Part shown: piece after piece, positions 34,814 through 43,164 of the stretch
Position numbering within the stretch: the stretch's first letter is position 1
How the letters are laid out: the number at the start of each line of letters is the position of its first letter
Origin: Brachybacterium paraconglomeratum
GTDB taxonomy: Bacteria; Actinomycetota; Actinomycetes; Actinomycetales; Dermabacteraceae
Direction: 5' to 3'
Assembly (NCBI RefSeq): GCF_003994255.1
Contig: NZ_ML133851.1
Span: 186,001 to 250,000 of the forward strand
DNA length: 64,000 bases
Position numbers and translations under genes: made by a program
Notes under the pieces: model-generated
Told to the model about the DNA's origin: nothing
Seen by the model: the letters and a program-made list of their open reading frames with translations, nothing else
Databases searched by the model: none

Positions 34814-36838
34814 ATGATGACCGCTGCCCTCCCCTCCGGACTCGACCTCGATCAGGTCGACGCCGCCGCCCGCCCCCAGGACGACCTCTTCGGCCACGTC
34901 AACGGCCGCTGGCTCGCCGAGCACGTGATGCCCGCCGACCGGTCCAGCGACGGCGCCTTCCACGCGTTGCGCGACCTGTCCGAGGAGCGGGTGCGGGAGA
35001 TCGTCGAGGAGGCGGCCGACGACGTCGCGCGCACCGCGGACGAGGCGGGGAGCCTGCCGGTCCCGACCACCGACCATGCCCGGATCGGCACGCTGTACCG
35101 CATGTTCATGGACACCGAGGCGATCGAGGCCGCGGGCCTGTCCGGCCTCGCCGACCTGCTCGATGAGATCGGGGCGACCCGGGACCTCGAGGGCCTCGTG
35201 CGCCGGATGGCGGCGCCCGACTCGGGGGCCTCGGCGGTGCTCGCCTATGTGTGGACCGACGACCACGACTCCTCCCAGTACCAGGTCAAGATCCATCAGG
35301 GGGGCCTCGGCCTGCCCGACGAGTCCTACTACCGCGAGGAGCACCACGCCGAGACCCGCGAGGCCTATGCCGCGCACCTGGCGAACCTCGCCCGCCTCGC
35401 CGAGCTGCCCGGCCGTGCGGGGCTCGCCGCCGGCGGCCCGGAGGAGCTCGCCCGCGCCGTGCTCGACTTCGAGACCCGCCTCGCCGCCTGCCACGTCGAC
35501 GTGGTCCGCCTGCGCGACCGGGAGAAGTCCGACAACCCCATGGACGCCGCGCAGCGCCGCGAGCTCGCCCCCGCCTTCCCCTGGGACGCGTACATCGAGG
35601 GCACCGGCGCGCCGGCCGCGGCCTTCGACGTGGTCTCCGTCGGCCAGCCCGAGTTCGTCTCCGCCGCCGCCGAGCTGCTGGCCGGGGAGGACCTCGCCGT
35701 GCTGCGCACGTGGCTCGCGATGCACACCGTCTCCTCCTACGCGCCCTATCTCCCCGCCGCGCTGGTCGAGGAGGACTTCGACTTCTCCGGCCGCGTCCTC
35801 TCCGGTGCGGAGGAGCTGAAGGAGCGGTGGAAGCGGGGCGTGGCCCTGGTCGAGGGCGCGGTCGGCTTCGCCGTCGGCCGTGAGTACGTCGCCCGCCACT
35901 TCCCCGCCGCCCACAAGGAGCGCATGACCGCGCTGGTCGACGCCCTGATGGACGCCTACCGCGACTCGATCAGCTCGTTGGACTGGATGACCCCGGCCAC
36001 CCGCGAGAAGGCGCTCGCGAAGCTCGAGAGGTTCACCCCGAAGATCGGGTACCCCGAGAAGTGGCGCGACTACGACGGCCTCGAGCTCGTCCCCGGCGAC
36101 CTCGTCGCGTCCGTCCGCGCCTCCCGTCGCTTCGAGGCGGACTTCGAGTTCTCGAAGGTCGGCGGGCCGATGGACGAGACCGAGTGGCACATGACCCCGC
36201 AGACGGTCAACGCCTACTACAACCCCGGCCGGAACGAGATCGTCTTCCCCGCCGCGATCCTCCAGCCCCCGTTCTTCGACGCGGAGGCCGACGACGCCGT
36301 GAATTTCGGCGGGATCGGCGCGGTGATCGGCCACGAGGTCGGCCACGGCTTCGACGACCAGGGCTCGAAGTACGACGGGGACGGCAACCTCGTCTCCTGG
36401 TGGACGGCGGAGGATCGCGAGGCCTTCGACGCCCGCGCCGCCCGTCTCATCGCGCAGTACTCGGAGCTCTCCCCGCGCGAGCTCGACGACTCCCACCGCG
36501 TCAACGGCGCCCTGACCATCGGCGAGAACATCGGCGACCTCGGCGGGCTCTCCATCGCGGTGAAGGCCTATCTCGCCAGCCGCTCCGAGGAGCAGGCCGC
36601 GGCCGAGCTCGACGGGCTCACCGGCCTGCAGCGCGTGTTCTGGTCCTGGGCGACCGTGTGGCGGGGCCGGAACCGGCCCCAGGAGGCGATCCGCCGCCTG
36701 GCCGTGGACCCCCACGCGCCGATGGAGTTCCGCTGCAACACGGTCGCCGGGCACCTCGACGAGTTCCACGAGGCCTTCGACGTGCGCGAGGGCGACGGCA
36801 TGTACCGCGCTCCCGAGGAGCGGGTGAGCATCTGGTGA
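34814..36838 (+). CDS. pepO: M13 family (neprilysin-like) zinc metallopeptidase
   Basis: A 674-residue PepO/neprilysin-family endopeptidase. The zinc site is VIGHEVGHGFDDQGSKYDG (H507, E508, H511) with the third ligand in TIGENIGDLGGLSIA; the NAYYNPGRNEIVFPAAILQP substrate-binding segment and the C-terminal FRCNTVAGHLDEFHEAF are present. There is no signal peptide, so it is probably cytoplasmic as in other actinobacteria. Two tandem ATGs follow CAGGAG. Its stop overlaps the next start (GTGA). Confidence 0.93.
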   Translation: MMTAALPSGLDLDQVDAAARPQDDLFGHVNGRWLAEHVMPADRSSDGAFHALRDLSEERVREIVEEAADDVARTADEAGSLPVPTTDHARIGTLYRMFMDTEAIEAAGLSGLADLLDEIGATRDLEGLVRRMAAPDSGASAVLAYVWTDDHDSSQYQVKIHQGGLGLPDESYYREEHHAETREAYAAHLANLARLAELPGRAGLAAGGPEELARAVLDFETRLAACHVDVVRLRDREKSDNPMDAAQRRELAPAFPWDAYIEGTGAPAAAFDVVSVGQPEFVSAAAELLAGEDLAVLRTWLAMHTVSSYAPYLPAALVEEDFDFSGRVLSGAEELKERWKRGVALVEGAVGFAVGREYVARHFPAAHKERMTALVDALMDAYRDSISSLDWMTPATREKALAKLERFTPKIGYPEKWRDYDGLELVPGDLVASVRASRRFEADFEFSKVGGPMDETEWHMTPQTVNAYYNPGRNEIVFPAAILQPPFFDAEADDAVNFGGIGAVIGHEVGHGFDDQGSKYDGDGNLVSWWTAEDREAFDARAARLIAQYSELSPRELDDSHRVNGALTIGENIGDLGGLSIAVKAYLASRSEEQAAAELDGLTGLQRVFWSWATVWRGRNRPQEAIRRLAVDPHAPMEFRCNTVAGHLDEFHEAFDVREGDGMYRAPEERVSIW

Positions 36839-37401
36839 GGCCCGATGCGCCCTTCCACGTCGGGCGGACGGTGCCCTCCTCCGTGGGCTGGACCCGCGTC
36901 GTCGTCACCGTGGTGGCGGGCCTGATCGTGTCGGGCCTGCTGCTGCAGCGCGGCTCGGCTCCGGGTGCGATCGCGGTGCTCGCCGCCTTCGCGCTGCTGG
37001 CGCTGTGGACGTGGATGGGCCAGGCCACCCGCTTCGTGGTCGACGAGCACGGGGTCACCGTCAGCCTCGGCGGCTTCCTCCCCCGCCGGGTCTGGCCGAT
37101 CGAGGACTTCCGCACCGTGCAGCTGCGGGAGATTCCCACCGGCACCGTGGGCGTCGCCCTCGGCGGCTACGGCTGGCGGCGCGGGAGGGCGATGACCCCG
37201 AAGCCCGAGGAGCTCACCCCCGTCGGCCGGCGGAAGATCTTCACCCTCGCCGAGCAGCAGCGGCCCTACCGGATGCTGGTCACCCGGCCGGGCACGAGCG
37301 TGGAGATCATCGGGACGAAGGACACCTGCTACATCCTCTCCCCCGTCGACCCCCAGGCGGCCGCCGATGCGATCGACCAGGCCATCCGTGCCCGCCGCTG
37401 A
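36835..37401 (+). CDS. Membrane-anchored PH-like protein, unknown
   Basis: A 188-residue protein starting with GTG in a GTGA overlap with the peptidase gene. Two membrane helices (VVVTVVAGLIVSGLLLQ, AIAVLAAFALLALWTWMG) precede a beta-rich domain with FVVDEHGVTVSLGGFLPRRV and a C-terminal helix (PQAAADAIDQAIRARR), which resembles the bacterial PH fold. Function unknown; probably co-translated with the peptidase. Confidence 0.68.
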   Translation: MRPDAPFHVGRTVPSSVGWTRVVVTVVAGLIVSGLLLQRGSAPGAIAVLAAFALLALWTWMGQATRFVVDEHGVTVSLGGFLPRRVWPIEDFRTVQLREIPTGTVGVALGGYGWRRGRAMTPKPEELTPVGRRKIFTLAEQQRPYRMLVTRPGTSVEIIGTKDTCYILSPVDPQAAADAIDQAIRARR

Positions 37402-37415
37402 GGGTGCTCCTGGGC

Positions 37416-37421
37416 TAGACT
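37416..37421 (+). promoter_or_regulatory. -10 element for the thiamine-transport operon
   Basis: TAGACT ends about 7 nt before a predicted start near 37428, just ahead of the TPP aptamer. No consensus -35 is seen 17 bp upstream. Confidence 0.45.
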
Positions 37422-37436
37422 GTCTGCTCGTCATCC

Positions 37437-37527
37437 ACTGACAGGGGAGCACCGTCCGGTGCTGAGAGTGCGCCGACGGCGCAGACCCTCGAACCTGATC
37501 CGGCTCGCACCGGCGTAGGGAGTCGGG
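37437..37527 (+). ncRNA. TPP riboswitch (THI element)
   Basis: All THI-box landmarks are in order: GGGGAGCACC, CTGAGAG (37462-37468), GACCCTCGAACCTGATCCGG (37484-37503) and GGCGTAGGGAGTC (37512-37524). The P1 arms are near CTGAC and GTCGG at the ends. It precedes a YkoE-type thiamine/HMP S-component, so TPP should shut off uptake genes. A downstream hairpin at 37536-37554 is the likely expression platform. Confidence 0.95.
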
Positions 37528-37535
37528 ATTTCCGT

Positions 37536-37554
37536 GGAGCACCGCCGGTGCTCC
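37536..37554 (+). promoter_or_regulatory. Riboswitch expression-platform hairpin
   Basis: GGAGCACC-GCC-GGTGCTCC, a perfect 8-bp stem. Its 5' arm plus one base repeats aptamer bases 37446-37454 exactly, so the 3' arm could alternatively pair with the aptamer. It could act as a terminator stem or control access to the SD GGGAGGAG at 37573-37580, next to a second short palindrome CCAGG-A-CCTGG (37564-37574). Confidence 0.65.
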
Positions 37555-37585
37555 GCGCCCCTTCCAGGACCTGGGAGGAGACGTG

Positions 37586-38167
37586 ATGACCCGTTATCGC
37601 ACCGTCGATCTGCTGGTGACCGTGCTGATCGGGGCGGCCTTCGGGGTCGCCTTCCTCGGCTACGGCCAGCTCTACACCCTGATCGGCCCGCTGACCGCGG
37701 CGTTCAAGCCTGCCGAGGGGCTGCTGGCGGGGATCTGGTTCCTGCCGGCCGTGCTCGCCGCGCTGCTGGTGCGCAAGCCCGGCGCCGCCCTGCTCGCGGA
37801 GATGGTCGCCGCCGTGCTCTCGATGCTGCTGGGCAGCCAGTGGGGCTGGGGCACCGCCGTGTCCGGTCTCATGCAGGGCGGTGGGGTCGAGCTCGCCTTC
37901 CTGCTCACCCGCTACCGGCGCTTCACCCTGCCCGTGGCGGTGCTCGGCGGCGTGCTCTCTGCCTTGCTCGAATGGGGATGGGAGAAGGTCGCCTACTACC
38001 AGGAGATGAGCTGGGCCTTCTCCGGCACGATGCTCGCCTTCTTCCTGCTCTCGGGGGCGCTGCTGTGCGGGGTGCTGGGCTGGGCGGCGAGCCGGGCGCT
38101 GATCGCGACCGGCGCGGTGGACTCCCTGGCCTCCGGCCGGGAGGCGGCCCGCGCGGTGGAGGCCTGA
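37586..38167 (+). CDS. ykoE: ECF transporter S-component for thiamine/HMP (YkoE family)
   Basis: A 193-residue membrane protein with five to six helices (VTVLIGAAFGVAFLGYGQLY, WFLPAVLAALLVRKPGAALL, LEWGWEKVAYYQEMSW). YkoE is the substrate-binding subunit of the YkoEDC uptake system for thiamine or its pyrimidine HMP. The TPP riboswitch just upstream confirms pathway. ATG at 37586 with SD GGAGGAG; a GTG directly before it is too close to the SD. The following gene supplies ATPases and T subunit. Confidence 0.92.
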   Translation: MTRYRTVDLLVTVLIGAAFGVAFLGYGQLYTLIGPLTAAFKPAEGLLAGIWFLPAVLAALLVRKPGAALLAEMVAAVLSMLLGSQWGWGTAVSGLMQGGGVELAFLLTRYRRFTLPVAVLGGVLSALLEWGWEKVAYYQEMSWAFSGTMLAFFLLSGALLCGVLGWAASRALIATGAVDSLASGREAARAVEA

Positions 38168-38193
38168 GCACCGGGACCGTCCCGGCGGCGCCC

Positions 38194-40251
38194 GTGCACG
38201 TCGACGGGCTGCGCTGGCGGCCGCTCAGCCGGCGCGAGCCGACCATCGAGGGGCTCGACCTCGCGATCCCGCCCGGGCAGCGAGTGCTGCTGGCCGGGGC
38301 GAGCGGCAGCGGGAAGTCCACGGTGCTGCGGGCGCTGGCCGGGCTGCTGGACCCCGAGGACGGGGACGGCGAGGGGCTCGTCCCCGCGCCCAGCCGGCCC
38401 GGGGAGCGGGGCCTGCTGCTGCAGAACCCGGTGCACGCCCTCGTCGGCGCGACCGTCGCCCGCGACGCCGCCTTCGGACCGGAGAACGCGGGACTGCCCC
38501 GGCCGGAGCTCACCGAGCGCGCCGCCCGGGCGCTCGAGGCAGCGCGAGTCGACCTCGACCCCGAGCGGGCGCCGCTGGACGCCTCGGGCGGCCAGCAGCA
38601 GCGGATCGCGCTGGCCGGCGCACTGGCCCTGCGCCCCGACCTGCTGCTCCTGGACGAGCCGACCTCCATGCTCGATGCCCCGACAGCCGAGGGGGTGCGC
38701 CGGGCGATCCTCGCGGTCACGGGCCGCCGCACCCTCGTCGTCGCCGAGCACCGGATCGGGCCCTGGCTGCCGCACGTGGACCGGCTGATCGTGCTCGGCC
38801 CTCGCGCCCGGGTGCTCGCCGACGGGCATCCGGACCAGCTCTTCTCCCACCGTCGCGAAGTGCTGATCGAGGCGGGAGTGCTCGAGGAGGAGGCCGCCGC
38901 CGAGGAGGCACCGGGCCCCGTCGGGCCCAGCGAGACCGTCGCCGCGCTGCGCGGCGTCACCGTGCCCGCCCGGGGACTCACCGCGCCGCAGGACCTCGAG
39001 CTGCGCGCTGGGCGGCTGACCGCGCTGACCGGCCCGTCCGGTGCGGGCAAGACCTCCCTGCTGCGCGTCCTCGTCGGCGCGACGGAGCCGGGCGCGGGCG
39101 CCGTGTCCCGCCCCGAACCCTCCCAAATCGCCCTCGTCCCCCAGGACCCCGAGCACTCCTTCGTCGCGACGACCGTGCGGGAGGAGGTCCTCGCCTCCCC
39201 CTGGGCCACGGACGAGGACCTCGCCGACGAGCTCCTTCAGCGGGCGGGCCTCGCCCCGCTCGCCGGCGCCCATCCCCACCGCCTCTCCGGCGGCGAGCAG
39301 CGCCGTCTCGCGATCGTCGCGGCCCTCGCCCAGCGCCCCGACCTGCTCGTCCTGGACGAGCCGACCGTGGGCCTGGACGCCCGGCGGCGCCGCGAGGTGC
39401 TGGAGCTGCTGCGCGAGGCGACGGCCCGCGGCACGGCGGTGCTCGCCGCGAGCCACGACGAGCTCCTCGTCGCCGCGGCCGACGCGCGCCACGACCTGCC
39501 TGCCCCGGCGCCGGGCGCGGTCCCCACGCCCGCGCCCCGCCGGGTCCCGGCCGACGCGCTGAACCCGCTGACGCTGAGCCTGATCGGGATTCTCGCCGCG
39601 ATCGGCTCCTTCGCCGTGCAGAGCTGGCAGGGCGGGCTGCTCGCCCTCGCCCCGACCGTGCTGCTCGCCCCGCTGGCGGTGCGGAGCCTGCGCGGCGCGG
39701 CCCTGCGCCTGCTCCCGATCCTGCTCTCCGCGGCGGGGCTCGCCTGGACCACGGCGCTGCTGGGCGAGGCGCCTGCGCTGTCCGGGGAGGCATGGCTCGT
39801 CGGCCTGAAGGAGGCCGCGCGGATCACCGCCTTCGTCGCCCCCGGGGTGCTGGCCCTCGCCTCCGTGCGCCCCACCCCGCTCGGGGACGCGCTCGGCCAG
39901 CGCCTGCACCTGCCCGGACGGCCCGTCGCCGCCTCCGTGATCGCGCTGGTGCGGGTAGGGCATCTGGGCCGGCAGTGGGCGGCGATCCTCGAGGCCCGCA
40001 CTCGCCGCGGCCTCGGCGGTCCCCGCTCCCCCCGGGTGCTCGCGGGCGCAACCCTCGCCCTGCTCGTGGACACGCTGCGCGGCGCCGAGCAGCAGGCCCT
40101 GGCGATGGACTCCCGCGGCTTCGCGACCGCGACCCGTCGCACCTGGGCGGCGCCGAGCCCCGTCGGCCCCGCGGACCTGCTGGGGGTCGGGATCGCGGCG
40201 GGGCTGCTGGTGTGGCCGCTGCTCGCGGAGATGCTCGTCGGTGCTGCGTAA
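38194..40251 (+). CDS. ECF transporter energising module, fused double ATPase plus EcfT (YkoD-YkoC)
   Basis: A 685-residue fusion. Two ABC ATPase domains: Walker A GASGSGKST (35-43), signature ASGGQQQR, Walker B LLLLDEPTS; then GPSGAGKTS (280-288), LSGGEQRR, LLVLDEPTVGLD. From ~455 the chain becomes a membrane EcfT domain (ALNPLTLSLIGILAAIGSFA) with the coupling motif ALAMDSRGFATATRR near 635. In Bacillus YkoD and YkoC are separate, so one chain here provides the whole energy-coupling module for YkoE. No ATG is suitable; GTG at 38194 begins right at the conserved N-terminus (CTG at 38164 is an alternative). Confidence 0.88.
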   Translation: MHVDGLRWRPLSRREPTIEGLDLAIPPGQRVLLAGASGSGKSTVLRALAGLLDPEDGDGEGLVPAPSRPGERGLLLQNPVHALVGATVARDAAFGPENAGLPRPELTERAARALEAARVDLDPERAPLDASGGQQQRIALAGALALRPDLLLLDEPTSMLDAPTAEGVRRAILAVTGRRTLVVAEHRIGPWLPHVDRLIVLGPRARVLADGHPDQLFSHRREVLIEAGVLEEEAAAEEAPGPVGPSETVAALRGVTVPARGLTAPQDLELRAGRLTALTGPSGAGKTSLLRVLVGATEPGAGAVSRPEPSQIALVPQDPEHSFVATTVREEVLASPWATDEDLADELLQRAGLAPLAGAHPHRLSGGEQRRLAIVAALAQRPDLLVLDEPTVGLDARRRREVLELLREATARGTAVLAASHDELLVAAADARHDLPAPAPGAVPTPAPRRVPADALNPLTLSLIGILAAIGSFAVQSWQGGLLALAPTVLLAPLAVRSLRGAALRLLPILLSAAGLAWTTALLGEAPALSGEAWLVGLKEAARITAFVAPGVLALASVRPTPLGDALGQRLHLPGRPVAASVIALVRVGHLGRQWAAILEARTRRGLGGPRSPRVLAGATLALLVDTLRGAEQQALAMDSRGFATATRRTWAAPSPVGPADLLGVGIAAGLLVWPLLAEMLVGAA

Positions 40252-40263
40252 TACGCTGGGGCG

Positions 40264-40665
40264 ATGACCGACGACTCCCTGGATCCCGAGCTCATCGAGC
40301 TCGCCAATGCCCTGCTGGACGCCGCCCGGACGGGCGACGCCGAGACCGTGCGCGCCTTCCTCGACAACGGCGCGCCGGCGAACCTGCGCGACGCCTCCGG
40401 GAACTCCCCGCTCATGCTCGCCGCCTATCACGGGCACGCCGCGCTGGTGACCGAGCTCGCCGCCCGCGGCGCCGACGTGGACCTGCTCAACGACCGCGGC
40501 CAGTCCCCGCTCGCGGGCGCCGCCTTCAAGGGCTTCACCGAGGTGGCGACGGCGCTGCTCGAGGCCGGGGCGGACCCGGACCTCGGCGAGCCGAGCGGCC
40601 TGGCGACGGCGCGCTACTTCGAGCGGGCCGAGATCGTGGAGCTGATCGAGGCGCGCCGGGCCTGA
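40264..40665 (+). CDS. Ankyrin-repeat protein
   Basis: A 133-residue soluble protein with three ankyrin repeats (AARTGDAETVRAFLDNGAPA, SGNSPLMLAAYHGHAALVTE, RGQSPLAGAAFKGFTEVATA) and a partial fourth. Short ankyrin proteins of this type are common in actinobacteria, sometimes near catalase; no partner is evident here. TACGCT ends 6 nt before the ATG, so it has its own leaderless promoter despite following the transporter closely. Confidence 0.85.
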   Translation: MTDDSLDPELIELANALLDAARTGDAETVRAFLDNGAPANLRDASGNSPLMLAAYHGHAALVTELAARGADVDLLNDRGQSPLAGAAFKGFTEVATALLEAGADPDLGEPSGLATARYFERAEIVELIEARRA

Positions 40666-40687
40666 GCCGACGGGGACGGGCTCAGGC
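40660..40687. terminator. Hairpin containing both convergent stop codons
   Basis: GCCTGAGCC (40660-40668) and GGCTCAGGC (40679-40687) pair perfectly with a 10-nt loop. Both TGA stops, of the ankyrin and GNAT genes, lie in the arms. Confidence 0.65.
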
Positions 40688-41158
40688 GCTCGCGGGACGC
40701 AGCACCATCGCGACGTGCTCGATCCCGGCCTCGAGGAACACGTCGCTCACCGTCTCGAAGCCCATCGAGGCGTACCACGTCTCGAGATACGCCTGGGCGT
40801 CGAGGTGCACCTCGGCGCTCGGGGCGAGCTCCCCGGCCCGCTCGAGCGCGGCGACCATGAGGCGCCTGCCGTGGCCGCCGCGGCGGCGGTCCGCGCGCAC
40901 CGCGACGCGGCCGATGCGGAGCGTGCCGTCGGCCTCCCGCAGCAGGCGCAGGTGCGCGATCGGCGCGCCCTCCTCCTCGAGCCACAGCAGCTCCGTGGTG
41001 GGCTCGAGCTCGCGCCCGTCGAGGTCCGCGTCGGTCGCGCCCTGCTCCATCGTGAACACGTCCTGGCGGAGCGTCGCCAGGAGGTAGAGGGTGCGGGCGG
41101 AGAGGTCGTCGAGGACGGCGCGGTGCAGGTCGGGCGCGGCGGCGGGCTGGTCGGGCAT
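40682..41158 (-). CDS. ElaA-type GNAT acetyltransferase
   Basis: A 158-residue GNAT protein of the ElaA subfamily: TLRQDVFTMEQGATDADLDG and RELEPTTELLWLEEEGAPIA near the N-terminus, then the acetyl-CoA loop RADRRRGGHGRRLMVAALE and the C-terminal AYLETWYASMGFETVS. Substrate unknown. TAACCT ends 7 nt before the ATG (leaderless). Confidence 0.85.
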   Translation of the reverse strand: MPDQPAAAPDLHRAVLDDLSARTLYLLATLRQDVFTMEQGATDADLDGRELEPTTELLWLEEEGAPIAHLRLLREADGTLRIGRVAVRADRRRGGHGRRLMVAALERAGELAPSAEVHLDAQAYLETWYASMGFETVSDVFLEAGIEHVAMVLRPASA

Positions 41159-41163
41159 GGGCG

Positions 41164-42225
41164 TCAGGTTACTGCCGGACGGGCGCGGCGCGCGCCGCCG
41201 ACCAGCCTCTCCATGGCCTCGCGCCAGTGCTCCACCATGATCGGCCCGCCGTGCCCCTCCTCCTCGACGACGATCAGCTCGCTGCCGGGCCAGGCGCGGT
41301 GCAGCTCCCAGGCGGTCAGCGCAGGTCCCGAGACGTCGCGGCGGCCGTGAATCAGCACGCCCGGAATGCCCTGCAGGCGGTGCATCCCTCCGAGCAGCCC
41401 CGAGCCCGGTGCCGCACCGAAGGGCACCGCCCAGTCGGCGACGAAGCCGTCGTGCGCCCAGACGTGGGTGACCTGCCGGGCGAAGCCGCGCTCGTACTCC
41501 GTGATCGGGGCGTCGCTCGGGGGCGCGGAGGGCTCGGACGGGCCGCCTCCGCCGATCGCGATGTGCGTGTCCTCCCAGGTCGTCCAGGCACGCACGGCGG
41601 CGTCGACGAGGTGGGGGTCCTCGGCGACGAGCATCCGCCGGTAGGCCTCGACCAGTCGCAGCCGCTGCGGGGAGCGGTCGCAGCGGTCGAAGCCTGCCCT
41701 CTCCTCGGCGAACGTGGCGAAGGCGTCCCATGCCTCAGGGTAGAGCGCGCCGACGCCCTCGGTGATCCAGTCGACCTCACGCCGGGAGGTGCTCGTGACC
41801 GCGAACAGGACGACGCCGAGGACCCGCTCGGGATGCGCCTGGGCGTAGGCGAGCGCGAGGGTGCTGCCCCAGGAGACGCCCTGCACGATCCAGGCGTCCA
41901 CTCCGAGATGCTCGCGCAGCGCCTCGAGGTCGGCGACCAGGTGCGCGGTGGTCAGCGCGGAGAGGTCGACCGGGCCCGGAGCCCCGGCCGACGGGGTCGA
42001 GCGCCCCGACCCGCGCTGCGACAGGGCGATGATCCGGGCGCGATCCTCGGGCACGTTCCGGCGGTGTCCCGGCGTGAGCCGTCCCCCCGGTCCGCCGTGC
42101 AGGTAGAGGGTGGGCACACCGTCCGCGGTCCCTGCCTCGTCCCAGAAGATCCTGCTCCCGTCCTCCCGCTCGAGCATCCCTTCGGCAATCGTCAGAGGGA
42201 GCGGAGGAAGCGCGCAGCGGCTCAT
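41164..42225 (-). CDS. pip: Prolyl aminopeptidase (proline iminopeptidase)
   Basis: A 353-residue alpha/beta hydrolase of peptidase family S33 that releases N-terminal proline. LYLHGGPGGRLTPGHRRN carries the oxyanion HGGPGG, GVSWGSTLALAYAQ the nucleophile serine, with acid and His in HGRRDVSGP and EEGHGG. The cap domain contains the expected WxxWE-like AWTTWEDTHI. TAGGAT ends 7 nt before the ATG and overlaps the stop of the upstream gene. An insertion GGGGPSEPSAPPSDAPI follows the cap region. Confidence 0.9.
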   Translation of the reverse strand: MSRCALPPLPLTIAEGMLEREDGSRIFWDEAGTADGVPTLYLHGGPGGRLTPGHRRNVPEDRARIIALSQRGSGRSTPSAGAPGPVDLSALTTAHLVADLEALREHLGVDAWIVQGVSWGSTLALAYAQAHPERVLGVVLFAVTSTSRREVDWITEGVGALYPEAWDAFATFAEERAGFDRCDRSPQRLRLVEAYRRMLVAEDPHLVDAAVRAWTTWEDTHIAIGGGGPSEPSAPPSDAPITEYERGFARQVTHVWAHDGFVADWAVPFGAAPGSGLLGGMHRLQGIPGVLIHGRRDVSGPALTAWELHRAWPGSELIVVEEEGHGGPIMVEHWREAMERLVGGARRARPAVT

Positions 42226-42235
42226 GGGGCCGATC

Positions 42236-43153
42236 CTAGTTCAGCTCGTCCCGCAGTCCCTGCAGAGCGATCTCGTCGTCCTCGGTGCCCATGTGCGGGG
42301 CGCTGAACCAGCGCATGTACTCCTCGACCTCGCTGAGCGTCCACTCGAGATCGAACAGCTCGCTCATCGCGGGGTCCGCTCCCCGCGCGTCGCGGAGCTT
42401 CGAGGACAGGGCGGCGAGGTCGCGCTCCAGGGGTGCCAGGGCGAGGGTCTCCCAGTCGACGAGGAGCAGCTCGTCGTCCGCCGTGAGCAGCTGATTGGCG
42501 TGATGGGGCTCCCCGTGGGTGGGAACCCTGCGGTGGGCGCGGGTGCTCTCGAGGGCGACGAGCTCGCGGTAGCGCACCTCGATCTCACGGATCCGCGGCG
42601 CCGCGCCGCGGAGCAGCGCGCGGGCCGTCTCCCCCATCGGTCCCGTGGTCCAGGCCGAGCCGGTCCGCTCCTCGAGCCGGGCGGCGAGACCGGGGCTTAC
42701 GCGCGCGGCCCACGGACGGAGCACCTCCGGTGCCCGGGCCTCGTGGAGGCCGTCGAGCAGCGCGGAGACGCGCTGCGCATGCCCGGCGCCGCCGGCCTCG
42801 GCCTCCGTCGGCGTGCGGCCCTCGCGCCAGGGCGTGACGCTGAGCAGGGCTCCGTCGAGGCGGATCGTCACGCGTCCCTCCGCTCCGGCGCACGGAGCGA
42901 GCACCCCGGGCAGTCCTCCCGCCCGGAGCTCACGTGCGCCGAGATACGCGGCGGTGAAGCTGCCTGCCGAGCGTGTGGGGGATGGACGGTCGAGCGTCGC
43001 GAACAGCGTCGGTCCCTCGGGGCCGTCGATCCTCCAGTGGTGCGCCCCGAACCCGAGGGGCAGGTGGATCGCCTGCTCGGCCTCCGGCAGCCAGGTCCGA
43101 CGCACGGCCTCCAGCACCTGGGCGGCGGTCGGACTCGCGGGGGCGGTGCGCAT
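42236..43153 (-). CDS. Aminoglycoside phosphotransferase-fold protein
   Basis: A 305-residue kinase-fold protein. The catalytic loop appears as VPTHGEPHHANQLLTADDEL, with the usual Asp of HGD replaced by Glu, and the metal motif as LLVDWETLALAPLERDLAAL. Members include macrolide and hydroxyurea/homoserine kinases; the HGE variant occurs in some spectinomycin/viomycin-type APH relatives. No resistance claim is justified. It starts 11 bp after the Nei gene stop, so is co-transcribed with it. Confidence 0.8.
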   Translation of the reverse strand: MRTAPASPTAAQVLEAVRRTWLPEAEQAIHLPLGFGAHHWRIDGPEGPTLFATLDRPSPTRSAGSFTAAYLGARELRAGGLPGVLAPCAGAEGRVTIRLDGALLSVTPWREGRTPTEAEAGGAGHAQRVSALLDGLHEARAPEVLRPWAARVSPGLAARLEERTGSAWTTGPMGETARALLRGAAPRIREIEVRYRELVALESTRAHRRVPTHGEPHHANQLLTADDELLLVDWETLALAPLERDLAALSSKLRDARGADPAMSELFDLEWTLSEVEEYMRWFSAPHMGTEDDEIALQGLRDELN

Positions 43154-43164
43154 CGCGGTCCGCC

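Noticed and set aside
37996-40437. 813-codon minus-strand open frame opposite the ECF fusion
   Set aside because: Repetitive Arg/Gly/Gln composition, no motifs, while the plus strand encodes intact Walker and signature motifs.
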